A stretch of DNA of 64,000 nt from Symbiotaphrina buchneri (GCA_001599915.1 BCIG01000011.1:717856-781855); one strand, 5' to 3'; positions 34,038-46,632 are shown, counted from the stretch's first letter. Translations and numbers: made by a program. The notes: a model not told the origin generated them from the sequence alone.

Positions 34038-36654
34038 TCACTCCTCCTCTATCTCGCCTTCCTCGCTTCCGGAATGAACTGCAGGTTCCTCCTTCACTGG
34101 CTGGGGCGGACTTTTCGATTTCACACGGCGGGGAGGGGTACGCTCACGAGGTGTTCTCTCCCTTCTAGACCTCTGCAACAAAATCAGCTATGCATGTAAA
34201 AGAAGGCATTATCGATCGTAGCTTACCTTACTCTCCCTCCTACTGCCGACACTTTCCACATCACTATCTCTCCTGCGTCTGACAGACGAATTCTTGCTCT
34301 CTCCTCCATAGTCTAACTCATCTCGACTGCCCCTCGGGTCCCCTCGGGATCGATACATTCTCTCCCGCTCCTCCTCTCTTTCTCTACGCTCCCGGTCATA
34401 GTGGCTCATCGAACCCTGTCTACCGCCCCTTTCTCGGTCACGGTCGCGATCACGATCGCGGTCGCCTCGATCACGATGATGAGGAGGGGAAAGACCTGTG
34501 GTACTGGAATGTCGATGCTGGCGCTCACGGTCCGCCTGAGCTCTCTTGCGGTCGGCCTCATAGGGATCCCCTTCCGGAGTGCGACTTGGCCGCGTGTGAC
34601 GGTCGCGGCGCGATGAATAGCCATCGCGCCTATCACGATCCCGGTCACGCTCCGAACGATGGCTTGTACCAGGGCGGCTGCTATCACGGTCGCGCTGCTC
34701 ACGCCTAGTCCTCTCTCTGTCGTCCTCTTCCTTCTCTCTGATCCGGCGTATAGCCTTATCGAATGCAGAACGGCGCAACTCGTCGCTGTCAAGAGCACGG
34801 TATTCTTCTGTATTCTGGATTCTGGGACGTACCAGTTCCCAGGTATCAGTACCAATTACAGGAGGCTCAAGATGCTTGATCCTAGAGCGAAGAGCATCTA
34901 TAGCACGACGCTGATGTTTTTCAGCTTGATGCTTATCGTCCTCAAGTCTGCGTAACACCTTCTGGTGCAAGCGTTCAAAAATCAGCGAGAGGGTTTCGCG
35001 GTCAATGTTTGCTGTACGGCGATCAGTCTGCATCACAGTCAAGAACTCTTCGAAGGTGGTCTTGGGAGTGATCTCGTAGCGTTTGTCCTGGTATAAGTAA
35101 GCTGGAATGTCCCCAAAAGCGTAGTCAGCGGTCACACACATCTATAACGTCCAGAACCTCATTCCTTACGCCTCGTAAGGCTCTCTCCTCTTCTTCTACC
35201 ACGTCCCAGAAGAGATCCAGTGGTGTAGAACCAGACTGACCAAGCATTGCTTGGTAGCGTGGGTCATTTTCGATAAGCGGAAAAATCTGCATCCATTTTG
35301 TCCCAGCCGTGATCTTACCCGCGGCCTTCAATTCCTTGAGGAGATTGACGAACTGGTCTCTGTTCTGCCTCTCACTCCTGGTTTTGGCGAGCTTGTGCTG
35401 TTGACGCGCATCGTTGAAGGCGCGCTCCAACGTCTTTATATGATTTTCATATGCGGTAAGGATATCCGATTTGGTTAGAGTTTTGAACTTCTCATCAGTC
35501 TGGAATTGCTCATTGGATTGCAGAATACCTTGAGCCTCTGACCAACGAGTATAAGCTTCCAGATTGAGCGACTTGAGAATGGAAACCAGTTTGTCCATCG
35601 CAGCTTTGCGTGTAACAGCCTCCCGTTCTACATGAGCTTTCTTTAGCTCAATAATATACTCTTCGAAAAACTGCCTTCGTTCGTTCTCATCATTAGTGGA
35701 TCGGAAGATCGTCTCCCCCTCAATGATTGGGCGGGCTGTTTTCCAGCGTGTATAGTGCTTAATCTCGGGGTGACTGCGTAACATAGTGTTAAAATCCGTG
35801 CGGAGTTTGGCCAACCTCTCCTTTGCACGATCTTTCTCTTGCGCCCTTACTTCGGTGGTATATCGCTCGAAAGCAGCTCTCCGATCTTTAGGGTCTTTCA
35901 ACGCACGGTACTGGGGATCCTTGATGATTGATCGCATTGCCTGTTCCCACGTCCAGTCCGCCTGGACACCAGCTCTTCGCAAAAGCTTCATAAAAGCTGC
36001 CTCTGCTTCCTCGAAACTAGAGTATTCTGGAGCGGCCGGTTGATTGCCGCTTGCAATCCCGCGGAAGCTGTCTATATCCATACGGTCCCGACCACGATCC
36101 CTATCAGGACCCGCAGAGCCACCACGCTCGCGGTTATGCGTATAGGATGAAAGCGAGCTGGTACCACCAGCGACAAATGTTTGCGATCTAACATTTTCAG
36201 CACTTGCTGTTCGAACCTGTGTTGAGACTTACGGAGGTGGAGGCCGTTGGGGAGGTTGTTCCTGAGCAAGAGCATTCTTGTAGACATCGGGCATTTCCCA
36301 CGAACTTTGCTTGGTCTGAGTATTATACCTGCGAAACATGTTAGCATCAATCTGCTCGGACTCGCGGGACACCAGGCGTAGAGGTGACTGACCAGTACTT
36401 CCGACCTCCTTCTGCGGTATATTCTTTCCACGGTTGGTCTGCTAACGCGCGCTTTCGGTATATCAGCAAGACTAGTCTAGATCATCATGAATATATGACT
36501 CTGGCACGCATACCTCGACCGGCGTCATCAGCTCTAGAGGTTTGTTCCATTGCGTTACTTTTGTCTGAGTATTGTAATAGTAGATCCTGCCATCGGCGTT
36601 TCGAGCTTCCTGCCAGAGCCCTGCCGGTGCAGGAATTCCATTGACGCCGTCCAT
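34038..36654 (-). CDS. PRP40: U1 snRNP splicing factor PRP40
   Basis: Six minus-strand exons are proposed: 36654-36514, 36451-36393, 36328-36233, 36187-35140, 35087-34227 and 34172-34038. They give 779 residues. Two WW domains open the protein (WQEARNADGRIYYYN with TQWNKP, and WKEYTAEGGRKYWYN with SSWEMP). Splicing restores the second one across exons 2 and 3. Several FF domains follow, with patterns such as FMKLLRRAGVQADWTWEQAM and DPRYQALK-like segments. The C-terminus is very rich in Arg, Asp, Ser and Glu (RDRDRDR). PRP40 bridges 5' splice site and branch point in early spliceosome assembly, in the nucleus. The start MDGVNGIPAPAG is the first ATG before the first WW. The intron acceptor AAAG at exon 2 is needed for RALADQPWKEY. 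Confidence 0.94.
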
Positions 36655-37116
36655 GAAGATAATGCCGATATCCTCTTCAGGGGCAAACAATCTGGAGTCG
36701 GAGGGAAATGGTGCAGTGCTCAGGTAAAGAATGCTTGGTACGCATGTACCGGTAGAGAAAGTGTGCCTTCGGTGAAGATCCAGGGAGACTGTGAGAGCTC
36801 CTAAAGTGAAGTTTGTTCACGGCGAGACGGCTCCCGAGAGTTGACAAGGGTCGGTGATTCCCTCGCTACCCATCCAGTTAGAGCCTTTCTACACCATTGG
36901 GCAATACGGTACGGTATTAACCTTACGAACTCCCCTTACCTTACCTTACCTTACCTTACCTGCCCATATGAGCTTCGTTCAGCATGCTCGAACCTCACTT
37001 GACGTTGCTGGATGACGATGGCTAAGCGTTGTTCCAGATCACTATCAATGCAGGTCTGCGACTATCTCAGCGTGGCTGGAGCGCTCATGTAATAGCTGCG
37101 TGTTCTTCCGGCAGAC
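36655..37116. promoter_or_regulatory. Divergent promoter PRP40/TRS65 with CTTAC repeats
   Basis: A CTTAC microsatellite-like run, CCTTACC repeated five times at about 36934-36961, sits midway between the divergent starts. It is about 155-305 bases from each. It matches the TACCTTA element found upstream of other genes here. No gene is visible. Confidence 0.5.
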
Positions 37117-39055
37117 ATGTCGAGAGGCAGCGCCGAGTTCGCGGAGAGCTCTTTCCTGGATACATTGATCCCCCAGAAGGCCGATTTGGACATACAGGAA
37201 GCTTTGGCAGCTGCAGCGAGGCAGGACGATGGAGATCACAGCTTGCTCTTATCATCTGTCTCAAGGCGTCGCTTTCTATTATTTGGTAATTCCCGCATCT
37301 GCACAGTCGGCAACAGAGCTCTTACTCATTTGCAGATATATAGATGAGCATCTCAGCTTATATGTTGTACTTCGCACCCCCCTCGCGGATATAAACGCCC
37401 TGAAGCCTTATCTGGCACGGCTCGCGATCAGTCTGGAGGCATATGTCATAAGCTCTCAAACGCATAGACAGTCGGGTGGTCAGGAGGATGTCATTGACGT
37501 TCCCCCGAAGACGCTCTTGCACTCGTGTACGATACCCGAGTCTGAAGAGCCTATAGCAATCTGGAGAACTGGAAACGAGGATGAGGAAGATCAGCATACC
37601 TATGTTTTCTGGAAGATATCCTTTTATCTGAGTGGGACACCCCATCAGTGCGAAAGGACGGACTAATGCTGTCTATAGGTCGTCCAAGGACTAAGATACC
37701 AGGTCCGGTTGTTTTTTTCACAGCGACCGCAGCTCTGCGGCCGGCCCAACGGATCTCACCGCATGTGGCTGATGAGGAGTACATGCCTTCCCTCGTACCC
37801 GCAGGGCTGAACCTTCTGGAACCGCTGAAGCACGATCCAACTTTAGGAGGGGTACAACCCAGATTATCAGCTTTGAGAGTCTCCCGTGTAGCTCCCGCGA
37901 CCCCAGTTTCCCGAGAGCTCCTACGGTCAATAAGAACAGTACCTCCGCAGAAATATCGGGTATTCCCCGCCATAAGCTCACGTGTCCGTTATACACGACT
38001 TGGCGCTCATCCTGTTCGAGCAAGCGTGATGGCGTCTCTGGATGTGGAGGTTCCGTCACTTGCGCACTGTGGCGTTATAGTGGACGGGGTGAAAATAGAA
38101 CTAGAGGATGGCATAGTGGAGTCACTCGGTGGAGAAAGAGTCGTGCGCTTCCCCATGAACTGCCAGCCCAAGGATGAGTTTACGCTACTGTACAAACTAT
38201 GGTTGACCGACGATATGATATCTGCCATAAGGCCTGGACACCAGATACGACATCTAGATGTTTCCCTTTCAGCAAGAGCGAATATCTCGGAAGGTTGTGT
38301 GCCGTCTATCATTGTGCGATGGAGGACGCAAATCGACTTTTCACGGCCATCGTCGATTTCCGCTGTTACACAATTGCAGCATGCAGATGCAACAATCACT
38401 CAGAATACGCCTTTGACGGGAGGCCCGTCCCCTGCATCATCCTCTGCAGATCAGTCTAGATTACAGCAAACCCCTGATGCCCTGGCACCTTCGACGGAAA
38501 TGACCATGGAACATCGTGGCCTTACCTCTTCCAGTGATCTGGGAATCACTGTCACCTTCCGAGGCCCAAAAAATGGGTCGGTCGGCGAGACTTTCTGCTG
38601 GGAGGTGTTCCTTATTAATCAATCCGTCAAACCTCGCAAATTTGCGCTGACGGTCATTCCTAAGCGTAGGAGAGGCGACATCAGAAAGCACATATCAAAG
38701 CCATCGAATTCGTCTGCGGCAGGGGGCCAAAATGAAGGTCTAGCTGAAGCGGTTATGGATGAAAACATAGTCTATACTGTCCAGAAGAATGCCGTTTTGG
38801 ACCCTGCTGAGATAGTGTGCTTGAGCACTGATGTCAGGATAGGGTACGTCATGTTCCGCACCATTCTACTAATGGCTTGACTGATTCCACAGGCCTTTGG
38901 CGCCAGCAGCATGTCATTCAACCGAACTGAAGTTCTTGGTGCTGCAAGCTGGACTGCTCCAGGTGGAAGCTGTTCGTTTAACAGATCTAGCTACCCAGGA
39001 GAGCACCGACTTGCGAGATCTGCCCACTATCATAGCACTGCATAAGGAGTCGTAA
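37117..39055 (+). CDS. TRS65: TRAPPII complex subunit TRS65
   Basis: Four exons are proposed: 37117-37285, 37344-37631, 37679-38843 and 38893-39055, giving 594 residues. Splicing joins RRRFLLF to DEHLSLYVVLRTPL and FYLS to RPRTKIPGPVVFF. This keeps the fungal Trs65 pattern (AEFAESSFLDTLIP near the start). The middle has immunoglobulin-like beta strands and LGITVTFRGPKNGSVGETFCWEVFLINQ, the family's hallmark domain. The last exon reads LAPAACHSTELKFLVLQAGLLQVEAVRLTDL. TRAPPII is a guanine-exchange complex for Ypt31/Rab11 on late Golgi membranes; Trs65 helps it dimerise. Divergent from PRP40. Intron 2 donor GTGGGA is weak but is the only one that closes the frame. Confidence 0.88.
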
Positions 39056-39875
39056 TATGTAGTAAGCGGCGGTTTGTCCAAATAAATGGTCGGTCACAGA
39101 GTTTCTAGGGAAAGCACCCAAAATCTTTGATGAGAAATGCCATGGTTAGAATAACTGAGTAAAGAGGGGTTAGCACCGGATACAGGTGTAGCTGCTGCGT
39201 CTCCATGATGTTGTTCTGGGCCTCGGGGCCAGGGCGCGCCTTAGGGTGACTAAGTGGGTTTCAGGCCTGGTTCTGGCTGCATCAGGTATGTCCGCACAGG
39301 CCGGAATCTTGCTGCCCGCCACCTTACGACGACTCCGGCGGCGGTCCGATCCTCACCATCCAACTTCCATCTATCTTCCACTCTCATCACTGCAGCAGTC
39401 CCTTCAGTAGACCACAATCTGATCGTTGCCATTCATCTTCCACAAAGGATCGTTGCTGGCATTCGCACTGCTCGCACATCACTGTCCAATTCCTCCGGGC
39501 AATTGCCGCTCCAAGCGGTCGCGAACCTAGGGCTTGGCATCAGCCTTCCCCAACCAATTGGCCCCATCAAGCAGACGTCACCAGGCCCCTGATCTTCGTA
39601 CTACGAACGTACATACCCCTTTGCCGAAGGACCATGGCCGACACTCTGCAAGCTTTGCGAAGAAATGCCTTCACGAGTGCTGGACATGCTGAACAAGCGA
39701 TACATCTATGGAAAAGTGGTATGTCCATACTTTCGTTGGCGACTTCCGGGCTTGGGGTGCTGGTCGTTTCGCCCAAGCGAAGTTCTGTCGTCAGAACATC
39801 ATTAGCTAACGTCAACCTCGCCATCGCCTTCAGCCTCTATTACACACCATCGTATTCGTCCTAGAGCTGGCCATC
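39056..39875. other. Intergenic region upstream of the MPV17-family gene
   Basis: No independent gene is seen. An ATG at 39634 (GACCATGG) starts 28 codons that could join the MPV17-family frame through an intron 39719-39864 (GTATGT...CTAG). This is described under that gene. Confidence 0.5.
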
Positions 39876-40766
39876 ATGTCGCGGATAGCCGCGAAGTTCA
39901 ACTCATACTATGCGGACAAGCCGGGTGAGTACCAAGTTTTGCCGCCGTGACCCGGAAGATAGCTAATGTTCAATCAATAGTGTTGACTATGATGATTACC
40001 AACTCTGTACGTCTGGATGATCTTAAGCCATGAATGATGTCTTTGTTTCTCCCGGTTCTAATAGCACCGTCTTTTGCAGGTCTTGGCTGGTGTAGCAGAT
40101 ACGGTCGCACAGAGCATAACAGCCATCCGGGAACGGGCGGCCCGTAGCCCTGACAAGGAAGATCTCATGGCTATAGAAATACATGAACTTGACAGGAAGA
40201 ACCCCTTGTCTGAGCGGGATCTTATACCCATTTCCAAAGACCTCCCTCCACCATTCGACTTCGAGAGATTGACCAGATTCATGGCATACGGGTTCTTGAT
40301 GGCGCCCCTGCAGTTCAAGTGGTTCCAAGGTCTCTCCAAGGCATTCCCTGTCACTAAGGATAGTGGGACAGTCCCAGCACTGAAGCGGGTTGCATGTGAT
40401 CAATTAATGTTCGCCCCTTTCGGTATGCAACATACTTCCTCGATTCTCGGAAGCAAGGCTAATATGTCCTCACAGGCCTGGCATGCTTTTTCACGTTTAT
40501 GACCGTTGCAGAGGGCGGCGGCAAGTCGGCTGTAGTCAGGAAATTCCAGGATGTCTACGTTCCTACTTTGAAGGCCAACTACATACTATGGCCTGCTGTC
40601 CAAATCTTGAACTTCCGCGTTGTTCCAGTCAAACTTCAGCTTGTAAGTCTGAACTGTATATATTGTACCCTTCAAGCTCGCTAATGAATTGCAGCCTTTC
40701 GTTTCCACCGTTGGTATTGCTTGGACGGCATACCTGTCCCTCACCAACCAGTCAGATGAGGTATAA
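39876..40766 (+). CDS. MPV17/PMP22/SYM1-family membrane protein
   Basis: Five exons, 39876-39924, 39981-40006, 40080-40422, 40476-40642 and 40695-40766, give 218 residues. Exon 2 is 26 bases. Family marks are KPVLTMMITNSVLAGVADTVAQ near the start, FDFERLTRFMAYGFLMAPLQFKWFQGL, DQLMFAPFGLACFF and ILWPAVQILNFRVVPVKLQLPFVSTVGIAWTAYLSL. These match four-helix inner mitochondrial or peroxisomal membrane proteins. Their exact transport role is not settled. An alternative start at 39634 with one more intron is in frame and would add a 31-residue basic leader. Such a leader could act in mitochondrial targeting. Which start is used cannot be decided from sequence. Confidence 0.9.
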
Positions 40767-41324
40767 ATTTGTGGTTAGGCTGATCTGTGGAGGAATACAC
40801 TTCCTTTAAGAATTTACGATTCTGAACGAATATGACTGCCTGAGATGACCTGAATCAGCGGGATTGCTGAATGCCTGGGGGAGGAGCGAACGAAAATCGT
40901 AAGAGCTCCTCAACACGATGGGAGTCTGTCAGGGCAAGCGCCGACGGTGGGATAAAACGTCGGCATGGATCTGCTTCCGCGATTTACATGGCAAGGGGTT
41001 TCGTTTCATGAGCAGTACCTCACTATACCTGGACGGAGTTATGCTTTAGGAGATGTCCATTCAGTAGTATTCATGCGCCAATCACATGTCAGCGGAGGTT
41101 CGACGGTGTGGTGTGATTGCTGTGTCGTAGTGATATTTGTAGCATGCCCGAGCATGTGTGCGTCGAAGCTTCTGTCTTGTCGGCTAGCATGAGATCATCC
41201 GCCCCGCCCAGCAAAGCCCCGCCGCCCAACATAACACCACCCCACCACCTCAAAAAGCGTTTATATTGCCAATCTGCACACCACATAGACTTGAAGCAAA
41301 GCATTTACGCTTAAAATCCACATC
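40767..41324. promoter_or_regulatory. Phosphoglycerate kinase promoter
   Basis: CCAAT boxes lie at 41078-41082 and 41269-41273. A TATA-like TTTATATT is at 41260-41267, about 58 bases before the start ATG. A CT/CA-rich tract fills 41210-41255. These fit a highly expressed glycolytic gene. CCAAT boxes are bound by the fungal HAP complex, and actual use is inferred. Confidence 0.5.
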
Positions 41325-42830
41325 ATGTCTCTCACAAGCAAATTGGCCATTACGGACGTTGATCTCAAGGACAAGCGCGTCTTGATCCGGGTAAGTGTTA
41401 TATAGGCTTTGCGAAGAAGAGTCTGAGCGACTCGAGAGTCACGTATCACAGCTAATCATTGCTTCACTACAGGTCGACTTCAATGTGCCCCTAGATTCGG
41501 AAAAGAAGGTTACTAACAACCAGCGTATCGTTGGCGCTGTCCCAACCATCAAATATGCCGTTGACCACGGTGCGAAAGCTGTGATCTTGATGTCCCACCT
41601 TGGTCGTCCCGATGGCAAGCGGAACGAGAAGTACAGCTTGAAGCCCGTCGTACCGGAACTGGAGAAGCTTCTGGGCAAGAAAGTTACCTTTCTTAATGAT
41701 TGTGTGGGTCCCGATGTCGAGGCTGCCGTGAACAAGGCATCCGGCGGAGAGGTCATCCTGCTGGAGAACCTGCGCTTCCATGCCGAGGAGGAGGGCAGCA
41801 GCAAGAATGCAGAGGGCAAAAAGGAAAAGGCCGACCCAGAGAAGGTCAAGGAATTCCGGAAGGGGTTGACTGCCCTTGGAGATGTCTACATCAGTAGGCG
41901 TCCGCTCTCCTTATTGAAGTCGACCAGCTGGCTAATGGTAGGTAGACGACGCCTTCGGTACTGCTCACCGCGCACACAGCTCTATGGTCGGGGTGGAGTT
42001 GCCTCAGAAAGCTTCTGGCTTCCTCGTCAAGAAAGAGCTTGATTACTTTGCTAAAGCCCTTGAGCATCCTGAACGCCCGTTCCTGGCTATTCTTGGAGGA
42101 GCCAAGGTCACAGACAAGATCAAGCTGATTGACAACCTGTTGACAAAGGTCGACAGTCTTATTATCGGCGGAGGCATGGCTTTTACTTTCAAGAAGGCCC
42201 TAGAGAACGTTGCGATAGGGAACAGTCTTTATGATGAAGAGGGTGCCAAGACGGTTAAGGAGCTCATCGAGAAGGCGAAGAAGTTGGACGTGAAGGTCGT
42301 ACTACCTTGCGACTACATCATCGCAGATAAGTTTGACAAGGACGCGAAAACCGGGTATGCCACGGACGAGCAAGGCATCCCCGACGGTTGGATGGGATTG
42401 GATTGTGGAGAGAAGAGCATCAAACTCTACAAGGAAGCGATCTCAGAGGCGAAGACTATTCTTTGGAACGGCCCTCCAGGGGTCTTCGAGCTGGAGCCAT
42501 TCTCGAAAGGCACCAAGGCGACGCTGGACGCTGTAGTTGAGGCTGCTCAATCTGGCAAGATTGTCATCATTGGCGGAGGGGATACCGCAACAGTGGCTGC
42601 CAAGTATGGTGCCGAAGACAAAATCAGCCACGTTTCCACCGGTGGCGGAGCGTAAGTGATCCGGATCTTAACACAGCCGCACTGGCTGACAAGACTCTGC
42701 AGGTCCCTCGAGCTTCTAGAAGGCAAAGAGCTGCCAGGTGTAGCGGCGCTCTCTGTAAGTAAAGCCCTGAAACTCTGAATGGATGATTGAATCTGATGAC
42801 ATGCGTCCTCTTTTGCTACAGAGCAAGTAA
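41325..42830 (+). CDS. pgkA: Phosphoglycerate kinase
   Basis: Five exons, 41325-41390, 41473-41893, 41946-42651, 42703-42754 and 42822-42830, give 417 residues, exactly the fungal PGK size. The last exon is three codons (Ser-Lys-stop). Motifs include [55 protein letters not shown] and [27 protein letters not shown] and the nucleotide-binding [13 protein letters not shown] with STGGGASLELLEG complete the fold. The enzyme transfers phosphate from 1,3-bisphosphoglycerate to ADP in glycolysis and works reversibly in gluconeogenesis, in the cytosol. The early intron after VLIR is characteristic of Aspergillus PGK genes. No lesion is seen. Confidence 0.98.
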
Positions 42831-43210
42831 AAAGTAATGTCTTCGGATGCTGAGAATGAACAACCCTACTATAGGGCACTCAACCACGTTGTAGACTATC
42901 CAGGAAGTTGATAGGGGTAGCGATTAATGGTAGACTAGTCTAACAGTGAACAAGACTCAAGGTGCAAGCCGGACCTAATAGATCAACTTCTTGCCGCCTC
43001 ACTACCTTATGAGGTCTGTGACCGAGTCCTGCATTCGTGGGCCTACTGGTCGACCAGGATGTTCAAAGTCACTGAAAATCGCGTCCACTTTCAAAACACG
43101 GTAAATGCGTCCAAGGATATGAGAATTTCGCTTTTGCAAATATCATGGTCGAAACTCCCCACTCGAAATGCATAGTCGTTCATGTGACGTCGTATTTCCC
43201 GGCCTCGTCC
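42831..43210. other. Intergenic between convergent pgkA and SEM1
   Basis: This is a 3' flanking region of about 380 bases with no gene or clear repeat. Confidence 0.55.
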
Positions 43211-43640
43211 TCACTTGCTTGCTTGGACCTTCTTCAGCTCCTCCCTATGATGTCCATGTCAGCTATTGCTCCCTGTAAACTCGATGTGGATCATGCTTGA
43301 CTGACTTCAACTGCGCCGAAAAGTCGTCGCTTGTGTCGTCATCATCCCAACTCTCCTCCCATAGATGTGTGTTTCCCCCAGGCACCTCAGTCTCCTCCTG
43401 AGTCCAATCTATATCCACGATCACCAGTCAGCATCCGATCAAGCTGCTGTCCGCCTTCTACCATATCGCGCGGCACCCACCTTCCACTGGAAAATCTTCA
43501 AACTCGTCGTCCTCCTCTAACGATGCAGCTGGCTTCTGCTTCTCCTCCTCACCCGATGTAGGCTCTTGGGGCTTGTCGGACGTGATGGCTCCAGCATGTT
43601 TGGAGGTGTCGGATGGACCCCCAGCACCGGCTCCTGACAT
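43211..43640 (-). CDS. SEM1: 26S proteasome / TREX-2 subunit SEM1 (DSS1)
   Basis: Three minus-strand exons, 43640-43481, 43408-43306 and 43244-43211, give 98 residues. The protein is strongly acidic, with the DSS1 signature LEEDDEFEDFPVE, then DWTQEE, LWEESWDDDDTSDDFSAQLK and EELKKVQASK. DSS1 is a disordered acidic peptide shared by the proteasome lid, the TREX-2 mRNA-export complex and BRCA2-like assemblies. It is slightly longer than animal DSS1 because of an N-terminal Gly/Ser/Lys-rich extension. Intron borders are GT-AG with frames closing. Confidence 0.94.
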
Positions 43641-44145
43641 GACTGCGACGGGGCAGCAGATCGAATGAGGTGAGCGTTGAGTGAGAGAACGGAGATGACA
43701 ATGGTGGAGTCGCAAGATTGACAGGGCTCTGGTGGGACGATTGATGATAGATACACCTACAGCTGGTCATTCCTTGGCGGGAATGGTGCCTGTGGCTTTA
43801 GCTAAGGCACCTCTCAGCCTAACGGAGTTTAAGTATAGTTATGCCGAATTAACTCCACAAGCTTTTTGACTTAACGGCGATGATGTCGACGCCTTACTGC
43901 CGCTGTATTTAATATTTGTTGCCTCGCCCCTCCCCGGCATACCCGCTGGACCCCGTATATACCGTTGACCATGTGCAATTCTCCCTAATTTCTTTCTGCT
44001 ATGCTGGGCGCATACTCTATACCTGCCTCAATCTACTCTTTATAGTTGTGCGCTCCCTCTCTAGGATGATCCCGACAATCCCGCCTGTTGCAGTCTTACA
44101 TATTTTGGGTCCACCCTTCAACTTCTACCCAGCAACCTAGGCACC
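43641..44145. other. Divergent promoter region SEM1/IML2
   Basis: About 500 bases lie between the two divergent start codons. No gene or distinctive motif is recognised. Confidence 0.5.
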
Positions 44146-46632
44146 ATGCGGTCATGGCTTCAGGCGAAGCCCAAGCACAGCTCCTCGACTCAGTCGTTGA
44201 CTGCTTTGGACGAGCCCCAACATCGTACGTCGTCTGCTCGCTGATATGTTTGCCAGCCTACTAACTGAAGACAGTCCAAGATGCCTTAAAAGGCACGTAT
44301 TCAAGAGATCCAGGTATATGTTGCCTCGGAGACTGACTCGTCTTCCATAGCTGTCCTGCATATTATGAACGATGATCTGGATGCAGCCGAAGAGGGTCTC
44401 GAAAAGGGCAACTCATCCTTTCATAGGGTATGTCATTTGCAATATACTGCCAGGTGCTCCTATTGCCTTGGTATCTTTTCCCGTTGCTGGGGCTGACATC
44501 ATATAGCTCGGCCAAGGGTTAGTCACGTTTCTGCGTGCCACACTGGGCTTTGAGCAGGACGTTATCCGGGAAGGTGAGGCTTCATTGAGTTGGTAAAGTG
44601 CGAGTATATGTATGTTAATGGTGCACTATAGCTGCTGAGCGACTTGGAGAAGCCGAGACAAGTGCAAATAATGACCTGCGGCGAGCCCAGCGCCATCCGG
44701 ACGCCTTCCGGTCCTCCATTTATCCCGCTGGCGCGGAATTTTCGTTATGTGTCGCGGAAACTCAACTAATGGCTGCGGTGGTTGGAGTGCTCAACGAGAG
44801 CCTCACCGAAAGTATCAAGGGCTTCTATAAGCTTCGGAAGGCATATATGACTCTTGAAGGAATCTTGCATGCTGAAACCCAGTATTTCTCGAGTAAAGGC
44901 ATATCAACTGCTACCGACCCGACCAATGAGCTATCAACGGCTACGAGCAGTCTTGACTTAGCTGGATCCGAAGATGCCGAAGATGTAATCCAAGATTTCA
45001 ATGGCGTGGAAGGTCCACAGGCTGGTCGGCGAGAGGATGATGCCCTGCTTCCGCCAGGTGCCCATGAAAAAAGGGTTCTGATATCGGAAGAAGGTGTTGA
45101 TGGCGAGGACGATTTCGTCGACGCCGCGGAGGAACCTAATGAGAGGGAGACAGAGTCTTATGCAGGCCATATTGAATCGGCAACACTGGAAACGCAAGAG
45201 GACCTCACAATTCCAAACGGTCGGAAGAACTCAAGACAGATGTCGTTGCCCGATACGCATCTTGGGAACGGACGAATCCAACAAAAGATATCTGATAACG
45301 GCCCAGATGAAAAGCATTTTGATAATCCAATTGACATGTTCATCCATTCTGGTGCGAACGTGTGCTTCGGCCTGTTGCAGCTGCTAATATCTATTATTAC
45401 CCCCCGCATTTGCTCGGCTGCTTTCTATCGTGGGCTTTCGTGGTGACAGGGAGAAAGGACTTGAGAACATGTGGCACGCGGCCAAATTTAATAATATTCA
45501 CGGGGCAATGGCGGGTCTCGTGCTCTTGACCTACTATCATGACATACTCGGCTACTCCGATATCATCGTTCCCGGTACCTACCCGAGGCAGCGCTGCGAA
45601 ACACTACTGAACACGATGCGGGCACGGTATCCTGAATCCAAATTCTGGATAGTTGCAGAAGCACGGATGGAGTCAGTTAAGCGTCGCCTCGAACGAGCAG
45701 TACAGATACTGCAGCAAGCAGGGCCAAGCAAACTGAAGCAGGTCACCGCCCTATCAATGTTCGAACAAAGTCTCGACTCTCTTTATCTGCACAACTACAG
45801 TCTATGTGCCGAGTCATTTCTAACCTGCATCAAGCTCAACAACTGGTCCCATGCTCTTTACTACTTCATAGCCGGTGCGGCGCACTTCCAGCTGTACCGG
45901 CAATTGAAACATAGTGATCCCACCAAGGCTCGATCACACGCCGAACTGGCCACGGAGTACTTTCGCACAGTCCCGAAGCATACCGGGAAGAAACGTATCA
46001 TGGCTCGTCAACTTCCGTTTGACGCCTTCGTCAGCCGCAAGTTACAAAAGTGGGATGCTCGTGCCGCACAAGCAAAGTGTGACCTTGTCGACGCCATCGG
46101 GGTCTCGCCCTACGAAGAGATGATCTACTTCTGGAACGGCTACAAGCGGATGAGCACAGCACAGCTGGAAGCCTCACTTCGATCGCTAGCATGGGTAGAA
46201 CAGCCTGAGAACGCAGAGAGCTGGGCCAAGGAGCCCGCAGACGAGAAGGCCATCCTCGCGCTTCTTCGGGCCACGACGTTACGCACGCTCGGCCGCTTCG
46301 AGGAGGCGCGCCAGGAGCTGAACGACCATATCCTGTGCCACGATAAAACCAAGCTCAAAGGCCACCTGAAGGACGACTACATGGCCCCATGCGCGCACTA
46401 CGAGATGGGCGTTATCTGCTGGATGGAGATGGGCTTGGCCGAGTGGGCCTCCCATGATTCGCCCGTCCCGCGCATAAAAGCCGATGACCCGGCCTATGCG
46501 GACAAACTCCGCGAGTGCGCCGAGTGGGTCGACAAGGCCGCGAAGTGGGAGAGCTATGATCTCGATGCGCGCATGGGCATGAAAATCGCCACAGCCCAGG
46601 ATACGCTGAAGGTGATGAGGGCAAGAGCCTAA
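44146..46632 (+). pseudogene. IML2: IML2-like inclusion-body clearance protein, with frameshift
   Basis: Five exons are proposed: 44146-44224, 44275-44313, 44351-44427, 44507-44573 and 44632-46632. They encode an Iml2/TTC39-family protein of about 753 residues if one base is skipped. Family stretches are LGQGLVTFLRATLGFEQD, VVGVLNESLTESIKGFYKLRKAY, GFRGDREKGLENMWHAAKF and GAMAGLVLLTYYHDILGYSD. LYLHNYSLCAESFLTCIKLNNWSHALYYF and TLRTLGRFEEARQEL follow. At a run of six C (45400-45405) the frame shifts: ISIITP is followed by stop-bound sequence. Removing one C gives the conserved PAFARLLSIVGFRGD. The rest is intact and all exon lengths sum correctly with that one change. Iml2 helps clear inclusion bodies with lipid droplets in yeast. 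This is either a sequencing error or a very recent loss. Confidence 0.82.
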
